Source: Leptospira kmetyi serovar Malaysia str. Bejo-Iso9 (GTDB taxonomy: Bacteria; Spirochaetota; Leptospiria; Leptospirales; Leptospiraceae). Taken from it: a DNA stretch of 64,000 nt. Of the stretch, positions 48,841-64,000 are shown piece after piece. The notes under the pieces were generated by a model. That model saw only the letters and a program-made list of their open reading frames with translations. It was not told where the DNA came from and did no database searches. Position 1 is the first letter of the stretch, and each line of letters starts with the position of its first letter. The translations under genes were made by a program, and so were the position numbers. The stretch lies in NCBI RefSeq assembly GCF_000243735.2, contig NZ_AHMP02000003.1:2998001-3062000 (forward strand). The letters are read 5' to 3'.

Positions 48841-51081
48841 ATGATCCGGGTCTTTAAACTTATTACGATCTCCTTTACCTTTTTGTCCCTTTTGTCTTGC
48901 GGATACGATTCGAATCTGGAGATCCTGGATCTTACGAACGCCGATTGGCAAGCGACCTTAGGCAATCACGTAAAAACTAAATTAGAAAAATCGAATTCTT
49001 CCGGTTCGTCCCAAATCAAAAAGAAGAACAAGGAAAAAGAATCGAACGAACCCGAGAATTGGAAAACGATTTCCAATTTCCCGGTCGGCTTCAATGCACT
49101 TTTTGAAATACCGGAACAATCTGGTTATCACGACGTAACGGTAAAGGCGGAGTTTTCCGTTTTTCCGGATTCGGCGTTCTTGCGTTTGCCGACCGCGATT
49201 TATCTTCCGGACGTCGGTGAGAATTGGCAACTTTACTTAAACGGAACTTTAATCCGCAACGAAAGATTTCCGCAAAATCCCGAAAGCACGGATTTAACTC
49301 CAGGGATTAGAAGATCCTTAAAATCAGTAACGCTACCGATTCCTTCCGGTGTTTTAAAGGAAGGAAAGAATACGATCTTTCTGTATATAATCGGAGAAGC
49401 GAATCTTACGCCGTACGTACAAAACGACCATTTCGGATTTTATCACGCGAGCGGTTATAGAATTTCCTCGTTTCAACAAATCTACGAATCCACATCCGAA
49501 TACTTCGAGGTCTTTTTATACGGAATCTATTTCATATTCGGAATTTATCATATACTTTTCTACGTAACCCGAAGACAGGATCTGTATTATCTTTACTTCG
49601 GGATTTTTTCGTTCGTTTCTTCGGTTTATTTCTTTTTTTCGTCGAATCTGATTTTTCAGAAATTCGTGAATCAGAATTCCGAAATCGATAGTACGATCTT
49701 TTTCAGAGTGGAATACGCTTCGTTGATGTTGATTCTTCCTTCGTTCTTCTATTTTTTGAAGGAATATTTTTATCCAAAGGAAATGCTGAAAATCGTTCCG
49801 GCAGTTTTGGTAACCTTTTTAGTGGGTTTGTCTTTTCTCGTTCTTGTTTCTCCGTTCTCCTGGACTCACGTAGCGTTAAAGCTCTGCCAACTAACGATGA
49901 TTTTCTTTTTGTTCTACATTCTGTTTTTTTCGATTCAAACGGTACGGAAAAGAAAAGCGGATTCGCATAAGATGTTGGCGGGTATCGCGGGTTGTATCGT
50001 ATTTGCGGTTTGGGATTTACTCGATTCCATCTTTAAGATCATTGGACTTCATTATCCATTTTTCAAGATCGCCTACTCGTTGTTTATCGTTACGATCATC
50101 AGCATTCTCGTTTCCAGATACATTCAACTTTACAAGGACGCGCAACTCCTCAACAAGGAACTTTCCAATCAGAAGGACGCATTCTATCGATTCGTTCCCG
50201 CGGACTTCATTCGGATTTTGGATAAGGAATCTCCGGTTTCGATTTCGATCGGAGACAACAAAGAAAAGTCGATGACGGTTTTATTTTCCGATATCCGGAA
50301 TTTTACGAGCATATCGGAAGCGATTCAACCGAGTCAAACGATCGCATTCTTAAATTCTTATCTTTCCGAAATGGAAGACCTCGTATATAGAACCGCTGGA
50401 TTCGTGGACAAGTATGTGGGAGATGCTGTGCTCGCACTTTTTGCGGATTACAACGAAAGAGTGGAAAAGGAGAATTTCAATTCCGCTGACAACGCGGTCG
50501 AGTCGGCGATTCGAATGGTAAGCGCGGTTCAATCGGGAAGAATGCAGGAAAATTTTTCGATTCCTTCCCCTTGGAATAATTTGGAAATCGGAATCGGGAT
50601 CAACACCGGTTCCTTGATTTTGGGAACGGTCGGAAGCGAAAGGAGAATCGACACGACCGTAATCGGAGACGCGGTCAATCTCGCCTCGAGGCTTCAATCC
50701 TTAACTTCGCTTTATCAAAGTAGAATATTAATTTCTCATCATACGTATCTTCAACTTCATCGAATGAGTGAAATCGGAATGAGAATGATCGACACGGTTT
50801 TCGTAAAGGGAAGAAATCAACCCGTGGACATTTACGAAGTGTTCGAATCCGATCCCGAGGATATAAAAGAATTCAAAATCAAAACCTCGGATCTTTTGGC
50901 GGAAGGAATTTCCGAATATAAATCGGGTAAGTTCGAAGACGCGTCCAAAATTTTTAAACAACTCTATCGCGAAGAATCCAGGGACAATCTTTCCAAGATT
51001 TATTTAAAACGATGCAAACTCTACGCGTCCAAACCGCCCGAAGATAACTGGGACGGAATTTTTCGTTTTCAAAACAAGTGA
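48841..51081 (+). CDS. Membrane adenylate cyclase, 7TM-DISM type with class III catalytic domain
   Basis: A 746-residue protein. The N-terminus looks like a lipoprotein signal (FLSLLSC), then an extracellular beta-sandwich (60-210), seven membrane segments (about 230-430) and a short coiled coil leading to a class III cyclase. In the catalytic domain FSDIRNFTSI holds the first metal Asp, KYVGDAVLALF the second, and VIGDAVNLASR the transition-state region, which suggests ATP as substrate. The last 60 residues look like TPRs. Start options at 48790, 48826 and 48841; the last gives the shortest lipoprotein signal. The next gene overlaps its stop (GTGA). Confidence 0.83.
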   Translation: MIRVFKLITISFTFLSLLSCGYDSNLEILDLTNADWQATLGNHVKTKLEKSNSSGSSQIKKKNKEKESNEPENWKTISNFPVGFNALFEIPEQSGYHDVTVKAEFSVFPDSAFLRLPTAIYLPDVGENWQLYLNGTLIRNERFPQNPESTDLTPGIRRSLKSVTLPIPSGVLKEGKNTIFLYIIGEANLTPYVQNDHFGFYHASGYRISSFQQIYESTSEYFEVFLYGIYFIFGIYHILFYVTRRQDLYYLYFGIFSFVSSVYFFFSSNLIFQKFVNQNSEIDSTIFFRVEYASLMLILPSFFYFLKEYFYPKEMLKIVPAVLVTFLVGLSFLVLVSPFSWTHVALKLCQLTMIFFLFYILFFSIQTVRKRKADSHKMLAGIAGCIVFAVWDLLDSIFKIIGLHYPFFKIAYSLFIVTIISILVSRYIQLYKDAQLLNKELSNQKDAFYRFVPADFIRILDKESPVSISIGDNKEKSMTVLFSDIRNFTSISEAIQPSQTIAFLNSYLSEMEDLVYRTAGFVDKYVGDAVLALFADYNERVEKENFNSADNAVESAIRMVSAVQSGRMQENFSIPSPWNNLEIGIGINTGSLILGTVGSERRIDTTVIGDAVNLASRLQSLTSLYQSRILISHHTYLQLHRMSEIGMRMIDTVFVKGRNQPVDIYEVFESDPEDIKEFKIKTSDLLAEGISEYKSGKFEDASKIFKQLYREESRDNLSKIYLKRCKLYASKPPEDNWDGIFRFQNK

Positions 51082-51617
51082 TTGGACTATTAAAAAATCT
51101 CCATCAACGTTTTGCGGAAACGTTTTTAAAAATCGCTTTAATAATTTCGTTTTTAATCGGAAATGCTTCGATTTTTGCTACGGATCTTCCCGAGTTTCAA
51201 CTCAAAGATCAAAGAGGAAAAATTCTCAGCTCAAAAACTCTAAAAGGAAAAACCGTTTTTCTTTTGGGATGTTCTTATCGGGACGTCGTTCTTTGCAGAA
51301 AACACGGACGCAAGATTTATTGGAGAATGCAGAATCTCATCGACGAGTCTAAAGATTTTGTGGAGTTTATCGCCTTTTTAGATCTCAGAAACGCGCCGGG
51401 AGAAGTCCAATCCTATATCGATGAAAATCGATCTAAAAATTACGAATCGATTTTTTTAGATACAAAAGGCGTTTTATCTACCGGAATTCGGTCGAATTTT
51501 TCTTGGTTAAGAATTTTTTCTGGGAACAAGAAATTACTTTTTGAATCTTATTATACGGAAGTGGACGATCGGACTGTAGACACTCTTTATGAAATCGTAC
51601 GAAAACAAAGGAAATAA
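51078..51617 (+). CDS. Exported redoxin-like protein without CxxC
   Basis: A 179-residue protein with an N-terminal signal or membrane segment (ALIISFLIGNASIFA) and a thioredoxin-like fold (LPEFQLKDQRGKILSSKTLKGKTVFLLG). The position of the CxxC reads GCSYRDVVLC, so the normal active site is missing; function is unknown. It overlaps the cyclase stop by four bases and the next gene by 29. Confidence 0.65.
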   Translation: MIGLLKNLHQRFAETFLKIALIISFLIGNASIFATDLPEFQLKDQRGKILSSKTLKGKTVFLLGCSYRDVVLCRKHGRKIYWRMQNLIDESKDFVEFIAFLDLRNAPGEVQSYIDENRSKNYESIFLDTKGVLSTGIRSNFSWLRIFSGNKKLLFESYYTEVDDRTVDTLYEIVRKQRK

Positions 51618-52803
51618 AAGCCGCGTTCTATTTTGCGTTTCGATTTGTTTTTTCCTTTTTCACTGCGTACAAAAAAAACCGCAACAAGCGGCCTATTGGA
51701 AAGAATATCTTTCCTATCAAAAAAACATAACCAACGAATATCCCGTCGGCGGCGTTCGAAACGCGTTATTCGGAAATCTTACCTCCGCCGACGAATCTCT
51801 TTTACAAGAGAAAGACGGGATTCTTTCGATCAATTTTTATCTTCAGAAAACGAATCACGGATTTCGAAACGTTCTTACCACCGAGAAAATTCCGGACAAC
51901 GTTCCCTATCAAATTCATGCGGATTATTTTCCTTCGTTGTATAAGGATCAAAAAACGTATCGAATGAAACGGAAAACGATTTCGATTCTTCCCTATTACA
52001 GTTATCTCGATTTTTTTCAACACGTGGATCGACTTCAGAATTTTTTACGTTCGAGTTCGACCGATTCGAACAAGTTCGCTTCGGTCTCGAGCGCACATCG
52101 TTATCTATGTACCGTATCTCATTGCGATTCGGGGAGAATGGAAAATTCTTCCTGGCTTTTATACGAACTCGACGACTCGACGGAAGCGGCCTTTCCGCAG
52201 TTTTATAAACGGTTTCATAAACTCTTAAATCAAGTCGCGTATCGAATCACCGTTTTTAAGTCCGGAGAATTCTTAAACGGAATCGAACTTTATAACGATG
52301 GAACCAAGACGTATTTGAAGATGCCCCATGTTCCCGCGGGATATTGGAGCAAGCCGGAAACTTTACATGTTCGTGTTTCCGCCTTCGTCCAGGTTTACGG
52401 ACTCAAAATTGATATTAGAAGTTTAGGATATAGATTGAGGTTTCATTCTTCCAAAAACTACGAAAAAGTTACGGGAGAATTTTCCAAACTTCCGGAAAAG
52501 AAAATCAGCGGACGTTTTCTTCAGATCTTTCCACCCGGAATGGTCAACTGGTTTATACCGGGCGACATGGACGAATATTTCGATCAGCTCTTTCTTCTTC
52601 TTGTGGAAGGAAGCGACGGGAACGGAGGAAACATATTCGAATCCGAGTCCTTCCGAAACGGGGACAAGATGAAGGTGATTCTAAAATCTCAAGCTGAAAT
52701 TTTTAGAAATCGTTTTGCACCTTTCCGTTCTTCGAATGAAAAAGACGACGATCCTTCCTTCTGGGACTTTCTTCAGAAAATTCTAATGGAAGACCTTACT
52801 TAA
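51589..52803 (+). CDS. Large lipoprotein of unknown function
   Basis: A 404-residue protein with a short lipoprotein signal (VLFCVSICFFLFHC, lipobox LFHC). The mature part has a mixed alpha/beta composition with many aromatic residues and no recognised motif. It overlaps the redoxin-like gene by 29 bases, giving a cyclase-redoxin-lipoprotein operon. Confidence 0.7.
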   Translation: MKSYENKGNKSRVLFCVSICFFLFHCVQKKPQQAAYWKEYLSYQKNITNEYPVGGVRNALFGNLTSADESLLQEKDGILSINFYLQKTNHGFRNVLTTEKIPDNVPYQIHADYFPSLYKDQKTYRMKRKTISILPYYSYLDFFQHVDRLQNFLRSSSTDSNKFASVSSAHRYLCTVSHCDSGRMENSSWLLYELDDSTEAAFPQFYKRFHKLLNQVAYRITVFKSGEFLNGIELYNDGTKTYLKMPHVPAGYWSKPETLHVRVSAFVQVYGLKIDIRSLGYRLRFHSSKNYEKVTGEFSKLPEKKISGRFLQIFPPGMVNWFIPGDMDEYFDQLFLLLVEGSDGNGGNIFESESFRNGDKMKVILKSQAEIFRNRFAPFRSSNEKDDDPSFWDFLQKILMEDLT

Positions 52804-53678
<875 letters not shown>

Positions 53679-53682
53679 GTCG

Positions 53683-54042
53683 ATGAGGATCATTGAAAAT
53701 CGAGGCGGGTTCTCCCGCCTCTTACTCGTTTGTTTTTCCTTAATTCTCTGTTTTGCAAACTGCAAAGAAGAAGAGAATCTTTCACCCGAACAAAAGCTGA
53801 TTTCCCAAGGAAAGGGTTTGTATGTTACGAACTGTTCCGCGTGTCATAACCAAAATCCCGCCGTTGACGGGGCGGTTGGTCCTGCGGTAAAGGGTTCTAA
53901 CTTCGAGTTATTGAAGGCGAGAATCGTAAGCGGCACATATCCTCCGGGTTATACGCCGAAACGCACAAGCCAGATTATGACCAGACTTCCTTTGAACGAT
54001 GATCAGATTCGCGGTATCGAAGCGTTTTTGAACGCTCCCTGA
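53683..54042 (+). CDS. c-type cytochrome, lipoprotein-type
   Basis: A 119-residue exported cytochrome: signal with a likely lipobox (LCFANC), then one CxxCH heme site (CSACH) and a distal ligand candidate (MTRLPLNDDQIRG). It starts four bases after the PuuD-like gene. It corresponds to the C-terminal domain of fused PuuD. Confidence 0.87.
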   Translation: MRIIENRGGFSRLLLVCFSLILCFANCKEEENLSPEQKLISQGKGLYVTNCSACHNQNPAVDGAVGPAVKGSNFELLKARIVSGTYPPGYTPKRTSQIMTRLPLNDDQIRGIEAFLNAP

Positions 54043-54050
54043 TTCAAAAA

Positions 54051-54936
<886 letters not shown>

Positions 54937-54956
54937 GGGCTTCTCTTCAAAAAAGA

Positions 54957-55874
<918 letters not shown>

Positions 55875-55920
55875 GGGGTTGTTACCGTTTCATTTTGTTA
55901 AGCGACATGAAGACGCAGAG

Positions 55921-57897
<1,977 letters not shown>

Positions 57898-58090
57898 TCC
57901 ATTCTCCCTTTCGTTTCGGAATGAGATTTCATCGAAGGCTCAATCTGAAAAGAAAGAAAACCGTAATTCCAGACTGTCTAAAAGAAAAAATACTGTATTT
58001 TCCGAGAAAGTCTGAGAGGATACGAATGACGTAAATCGTTACGCGTTTACGCAGTCTGGTACTTCTCATTTCTCGCCATAAAAGGATTCC

Positions 58091-58948
58091 ATGCACAATC
58101 AGGACTCATTGATATACGGAATTTTACCGGATGTTCACTTCCGATATTCCGCCGCCGAAATTTCATATTCGGTGACGGCCGCTTCCAACTTGCACAACTT
58201 GGATGATCCGAACACGGAACTCCTCGCAAGGACGATGATCGGTGCATTCTTTTTAGCGGATCAAGTGAAGGAAGATACGAAGGTCAGTTTACAGATTCAA
58301 TTCAACGAAGATTCTCCCACACATTCCGTGCTTGCGTACAGCGATCGCAAAGGGAGAATGAAAGCGGTTCTTCGCGAAAGACCCGAAGAGGACGTCGAAC
58401 CCGGAAAGGTTATGGAAGATTACTCCGGCGTACTGAAAGTGTTCCGTTGGAAGGACGGGGTTTGTATTTATCAATCCGTTGTGCCGTATTTGAATAAAAG
58501 TTTTGAGGAGAATTTTCAGAATTATCTGAACACATCCGAACAGATCACTTGTTTCGTGACTTTGTATATCCGAAAGAACGGATTTCACTGGGACGTGCGG
58601 GGAATTCTTTTACAATCCTTACCCGAAGCAAAAGAAGAACACATTCAAAAAGTTGCAAGTCTTTCGGAACAGATCGACTCGAACGTGGAAGAATTTTTAG
58701 GAAAAGACGTATACAATTGTTTGAATAAAATCGGCGAATCGACTCGCTCCGCGGTTCAGATTCTCGAAGAAGGTCAACCGGAGTTTCGTTGCGATTGTTC
58801 CGAGGGTAAGATCCGCGAATTGATTCAGACTTTGGGAAAAGAAGAGGCCATGCAGATCGTAGACGAGATCGGAATGATCGAAGTCACTTGCGAATTTTGC
58901 ACTTCCGTTTATCGTTTTGAAAGAGAAAAGGTAAGCGAATTATTTTGA
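58091..58948 (+). CDS. hslO: Redox-regulated chaperone Hsp33
   Basis: Holdase chaperone activated when its zinc cysteines oxidise. In 285 residues the CxC-x(n)-CxxC zinc motif is present at the C-terminus (RCDCSEGKI ... CEFC). The N-terminal core reads GILPDVHFRYSAAEISYSVTA and LARTMIGAFFLADQVK. Followed by tsaE seven bases later. The combination with an oxidation sensor suits the aerobic lifestyle. Confidence 0.93.
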   Translation: MHNQDSLIYGILPDVHFRYSAAEISYSVTAASNLHNLDDPNTELLARTMIGAFFLADQVKEDTKVSLQIQFNEDSPTHSVLAYSDRKGRMKAVLRERPEEDVEPGKVMEDYSGVLKVFRWKDGVCIYQSVVPYLNKSFEENFQNYLNTSEQITCFVTLYIRKNGFHWDVRGILLQSLPEAKEEHIQKVASLSEQIDSNVEEFLGKDVYNCLNKIGESTRSAVQILEEGQPEFRCDCSEGKIRELIQTLGKEEAMQIVDEIGMIEVTCEFCTSVYRFEREKVSELF

Positions 58949-58955
58949 GGAAGAA

Positions 58956-59525
58956 TTGGAAATAGAGTTTCAGAATCTAAAACTGGAAGAATTAGACAGA
59001 CCCGCCGAATTTCTTGCGTCTTTGATCGTCTCCTCTTTGGAGCAAAATCTTCATCCCATTTTTTTATTTACGGGTTTGATGGGAGCCGGTAAGACAACGT
59101 TTACTTCAAGACTGGTAAAAAAAATCTCGCCGAACGCGAACGTCAATTCTCCCACTTATACCCTGATCAACGAATATCCGATCCCTTTGAATCCGACTCG
59201 AACCTCCAACGGAATTTTCTCCTCTTCGAATCAAAAATCGAATTCGGAAGAACTCAAATTCTATCACTTCGATCTTCATCGTTTGAAATCGCAGGGCGAA
59301 CTGGAAGATCTGGGCTTCGAGGAAATTTGGGGAAAGGCCGGCGTTTCCATCATAGAATGGTGGCAGATCGCGAAGGAAGATTTGGAAATTCTTCCCTTAA
59401 AAATAGAAGCCGAGTTTAAAACCGTTTCCGAGGAAAAAAGAAATATCACATTCAAAAGTTCCGATATAGAAAATTTCCCGGCGTTAAAAAATATTTGGAA
59501 AGAATCGAAAGGAAATTCGGTATGA
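58956..59525 (+). CDS. tsaE: tRNA threonylcarbamoyladenosine biosynthesis ATPase TsaE
   Basis: ATPase of the t6A complex, 189 residues. P-loop GLMGAGKTT (40-48), NVNSPTYTLINEY (63-74) and HFDLHRLKS (104-112) are TsaE motifs. About 26 residues (75-100, Ser/Asn/Pro-rich) are inserted between NEY and FYHFDL compared with usual TsaE. TTG start with GAGGAAGA upstream; ATGA overlap with tsaB. Confidence 0.92.
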   Translation: MEIEFQNLKLEELDRPAEFLASLIVSSLEQNLHPIFLFTGLMGAGKTTFTSRLVKKISPNANVNSPTYTLINEYPIPLNPTRTSNGIFSSSNQKSNSEELKFYHFDLHRLKSQGELEDLGFEEIWGKAGVSIIEWWQIAKEDLEILPLKIEAEFKTVSEEKRNITFKSSDIENFPALKNIWKESKGNSV

Positions 59526-60202
59526 AGAAGATTCTATTCTTCGATGCGACGAATCAGTGGATTATCGTCGAGTCGTTTTCTCTAAACGAAAGCGGCGAAC
59601 TCGAACCCGCGGCTTCGTATTCCGGAATTCATCCGAGGGAATCCTCGAAACTTCTCATCCAAGAATTGAGAAACGTTCTTCAAAGATCGGATTGGAAATC
59701 GCCGGATCTGATCGTTTGCGCGCTCGGCCCGGGTTCTTTTACCGGTCTTAGAATCGCTGTCGCGACGGCCAGAAATCTTTCCCAGCTTTGGAGAATTCCC
59801 GCGATCGGTTTCGACAGCTTGAACGTTTATACGTCGTTTTATTACGAAGAAGTCGGAGATCCCGTGATCGTCGGAATCGAGGCGAAACAGAAAAAAATTT
59901 ATTTCGCAATGGAAGACACGCGCGGATTTTTCGGATCCATCGACATAAAACCGGACGAGCTCCTGGAGAAAATTCCGGAAGATCGTTTACAAGCGTTCTT
60001 AACCTCGCAAAAGTATTCGGATAATCCGGAATTTTTTTCCGGAAATTTAATATCGGAAAATCTTCCTTCCGCCTCGGCGATTCTCAATCGGAACATAGAT
60101 ACGATTCGAGAAGCGTTGGAACATCCGGATCGATTTCCTTTTTGGAAATTGGCTCCGAATTATATACGCGGAACATACGTCGACGATAAGTCAACGGTTT
60201 AG
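59522..60202 (+). CDS. tsaB: tRNA threonylcarbamoyladenosine biosynthesis protein TsaB
   Basis: Partner of TsaD and TsaE in t6A37 synthesis, 226 residues from the ATG at 59522 (MKKILFFDATNQWIIV). It has the ASKHA N-terminal lobe: ILFFDATN, the core CALGPGSFTGLRIAVATARNLSQ and a weaker C-terminal region. The ATG lies within the tsaE stop. TsaD is not in this window. Confidence 0.92.
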   Translation: MKKILFFDATNQWIIVESFSLNESGELEPAASYSGIHPRESSKLLIQELRNVLQRSDWKSPDLIVCALGPGSFTGLRIAVATARNLSQLWRIPAIGFDSLNVYTSFYYEEVGDPVIVGIEAKQKKIYFAMEDTRGFFGSIDIKPDELLEKIPEDRLQAFLTSQKYSDNPEFFSGNLISENLPSASAILNRNIDTIREALEHPDRFPFWKLAPNYIRGTYVDDKSTV

Positions 60203-60207
60203 CAATT

Positions 60208-62475
<2,268 letters not shown>

Positions 62476-62561
62476 ACAAAGAAATTCATTTCCTATATTC
62501 CTGCAGAACAGTTGTTATATATAAAACCGAAGTCGTTTTAAACGGCAAGCGGGAGGTGAAC

Positions 62562-63068
62562 TTGGATTTGTTTCTGCAGGAGCCGATTCCTCGGAGTCGT
62601 TTTCTTAAACTAGGTTTAAAATTCTTGGCCGTGACCGCGTTTGTCCTTCCGGGGATCAACGCGTGTTCCAGCGGTTCCATTCCTCGATTGAGAGGTTTGA
62701 AAGAAGATCATTATCTTTCTTTCAAATCCTTAGGAGAAGTTTTTCTCAAAGACAATCCTCTTCCCGATTTCGATTTGGGAGTTGCCGTCGACGATTATAT
62801 CTACGGTCATCCGACTCCTATCGATACGGAGGATGTTCTTCTTTTATTGGGAATGATTCCTTCCTCCACTCTTGCGGCGCTCGCTCTCGATTTTTCTTTC
62901 AAGCCTATGACTTCGTTAACGGTGGAAGAAAGAGAAAAACGTTTATTGTCTTGGAAGACTTCTTCCCTCGGTTTGAAAAGGGGAGCATATTCGATCATGA
63001 GACAGATCGCATTCTTCCTTGTTTCAAAAGACAAAAGAATTCAAAAATTAGCGGGATACGAGGGATAA
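62562..63068 (+). CDS. Small exported subunit upstream of GMC oxidoreductase
   Basis: A 168-residue protein. TTG 62562 lies five bases after GGGAGG, better placed than GTG 62556. The N-terminus is a signal (LKFLAVTAFVLPGINAC) with a lipobox-like NAC. The rest is helical and resembles subunit 3 of membrane gluconate dehydrogenases, which accompanies GMC-type flavoproteins and helps their export. The gene stops one base before the GMC start. Role of an accessory subunit is inferred from context. Confidence 0.65.
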   Translation: MDLFLQEPIPRSRFLKLGLKFLAVTAFVLPGINACSSGSIPRLRGLKEDHYLSFKSLGEVFLKDNPLPDFDLGVAVDDYIYGHPTPIDTEDVLLLLGMIPSSTLAALALDFSFKPMTSLTVEEREKRLLSWKTSSLGLKRGAYSIMRQIAFFLVSKDKRIQKLAGYEG

Positions 63069-63069
63069 G

Positions 63070-64000
63070 ATGGGCGGAATTCCAGCGGCAAATGATAAGA
63101 TCATCACACCGAAAAAGCATAAGGAAATTATAGAAAGAGAAAACATCCAAAACGGAACTTGGGAATTGAAGGCCGACGCGGTCGTAATCGGTTCCGGTGC
63201 GGGCGGCGCGGTTGCGGCCGCGACTCTTGCAAAACAAGGATGGAACGTCGTTTTGATCGAGGAAGGTTCTTATTTTACTCCGGCTCAATTTACCGGGGAA
63301 GAATTTATGTCCTCGGCAAGATTGTATCGAGATGCGGGGTTCATCATATCGGAAGAACAAACCTTGAGTATTCTTCAGGGAAGAACGATCGGCGGCTCCA
63401 CCACGGTCAACTGGCAAACTTCCTTATATCCGCCCGATTACGTTACGGCCGAATGGGATCAACGATTCGGTTTGAAAGGATATTCCAGACAAGATATGGA
63501 TCCGTTCGTATCTTCCGTTCACGAGAGATTGGGGGTTCATCCGGTTCCTCAGAATCTGATCAACGCGAATAACAACACTTTGATGAAAGGCGGAAAGGCC
63601 TTGGGGCTTCATCCCGAAGTTCTCAATAACAACAATAGAGGTTGTATCGGTTTGGGAAGATGCGGCCTCGGTTGTCCGATCAACGCGAAACAGTCGATGT
63701 TTTTGACTTATATCCCGGACGCAATCGAAGCCGGTGCGACCGTGATCGCCAACATGAAAGCCCAAGTCATACACGACGGAACTACGAAAGTTGTGGTCGC
63801 GGATTTTACGCCCGATCCGTATGAAAAAGCTCCCGATGTAGTCATCAAGAAGTTAAAGATTTCCGCAAAGGTCGTCGTTGTAAGCGCCGGTGCGATCGAA
63901 GGTCCGGCCCTTTTGCAAAGATCCGGTTTGGGCAACGATTGGGTGGGAAGAAATTTAAAAGTCCATCCTACGAGTACTATCTTCGCCGTTTTTGACGAGA
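63070..64000 (+). CDS. GMC family oxidoreductase, N-terminal part
   Basis: Flavoprotein of the glucose-methanol-choline family, incomplete at the window end (310 residues visible). FAD motif VVIGSGAGGAVAAATLAKQGW, the GRTIGGSTTVNWQ segment, and CIGLGRCGLGCPINAKQS, a Cys-rich signature seen in cholesterol-oxidase- and choline-dehydrogenase-like GMC members. The neighbouring exported subunit suggests a membrane-linked dehydrogenase that feeds electrons to the respiratory chain. The substrate is unknown. Confidence 0.88.
   Translation, partial: MGGIPAANDKIITPKKHKEIIERENIQNGTWELKADAVVIGSGAGGAVAAATLAKQGWNVVLIEEGSYFTPAQFTGEEFMSSARLYRDAGFIISEEQTLSILQGRTIGGSTTVNWQTSLYPPDYVTAEWDQRFGLKGYSRQDMDPFVSSVHERLGVHPVPQNLINANNNTLMKGGKALGLHPEVLNNNNRGCIGLGRCGLGCPINAKQSMFLTYIPDAIEAGATVIANMKAQVIHDGTTKVVVADFTPDPYEKAPDVVIKKLKISAKVVVVSAGAIEGPALLQRSGLGNDWVGRNLKVHPTSTIFAVFDE

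Overview
The window is a 64 kb stretch of a spirochaete chromosome, almost certainly the replication-origin region of chromosome I of a pathogenic Leptospira. The evidence is a recognisable LipL21 major surface lipoprotein gene, a plant-type ferredoxin-NADP reductase of the leptospiral kind, many lipoproteins with loose spirochaetal lipoboxes, frequent TTG/GTG starts, and the gene order dnaA-dnaN-recF-dciA-gyrB-gyrA-dus. I cannot name the species.

Layout. 1-7 kb: the 5' part of lpxD, petH with a strong terminator, a PC4-like ssDNA-binding protein, a vWA-STAS fusion, a TadA-like deaminase, then tRNA-Ser(GGA)-dnaX-ybaB-recR. 7-13 kb (minus strand): an outer-membrane barrel with an orphan solute-binding protein, an OmpA/beta-propeller protein, serS and tatD. 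13-15 kb: an M23-like protein (with degenerate active site), a bactofilin and a YaaR-like protein, followed by an AT-rich spacer and an orphan lipoprotein. 16-25 kb (mostly minus): parB-parA-rsmG, an M20 peptidase, a small secreted repeat protein and mnmG; one near-perfect and one imperfect parS palindrome lie at 21.5 and 22.5 kb. 24.6-37 kb (plus): ilvE, holB, dnaA, dnaN, recF, dciA, gyrB, gyrA, dus and a frameshifted lipoprotein gene. 37.5-48 kb: lipL21, a periplasmic vWA protein with a truncated NtrC-like ATPase, holA, a small ORF, maf, two envelope proteins, an SDR, a Sua5/YrdC protein, an FG-GAP propeller lipoprotein and an ArsC/Spx-like protein. 48-54 kb: fliG, a membrane adenylate cyclase with two overlapping downstream genes, and a PuuD-like membrane protein with a separate cytochrome c. 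54-64 kb: inositol-phosphatase family, an unknown gene, a GH42 beta-galactosidase, hslO, tsaE-tsaB, rnr, and a GMC oxidoreductase preceded by a small exported partner (cut by the window end).

How the genes work together. The replisome core is concentrated around the origin: the clamp (dnaN), all three clamp-loader genes (dnaX, holA, holB), initiator (dnaA), helicase-loader type protein (dciA), gyrase, recF/recR, and the parABS segregation system. The dnaX gene contains a run of nine A residues whose slippage would create a gamma-sized product of 426 residues. The rest is mainly envelope biology: lipid A, outer-membrane and lipoprotein genes, and cell-shape proteins. No insertion sequences, prophage, CRISPR array or defence island are visible. 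The most notable items are the dnaX slippage site, the parS sites, possible diverged DnaA boxes between dnaA and dnaN, the double-lesion lipoprotein gene beside lipL21, and several unusual protein pairings.
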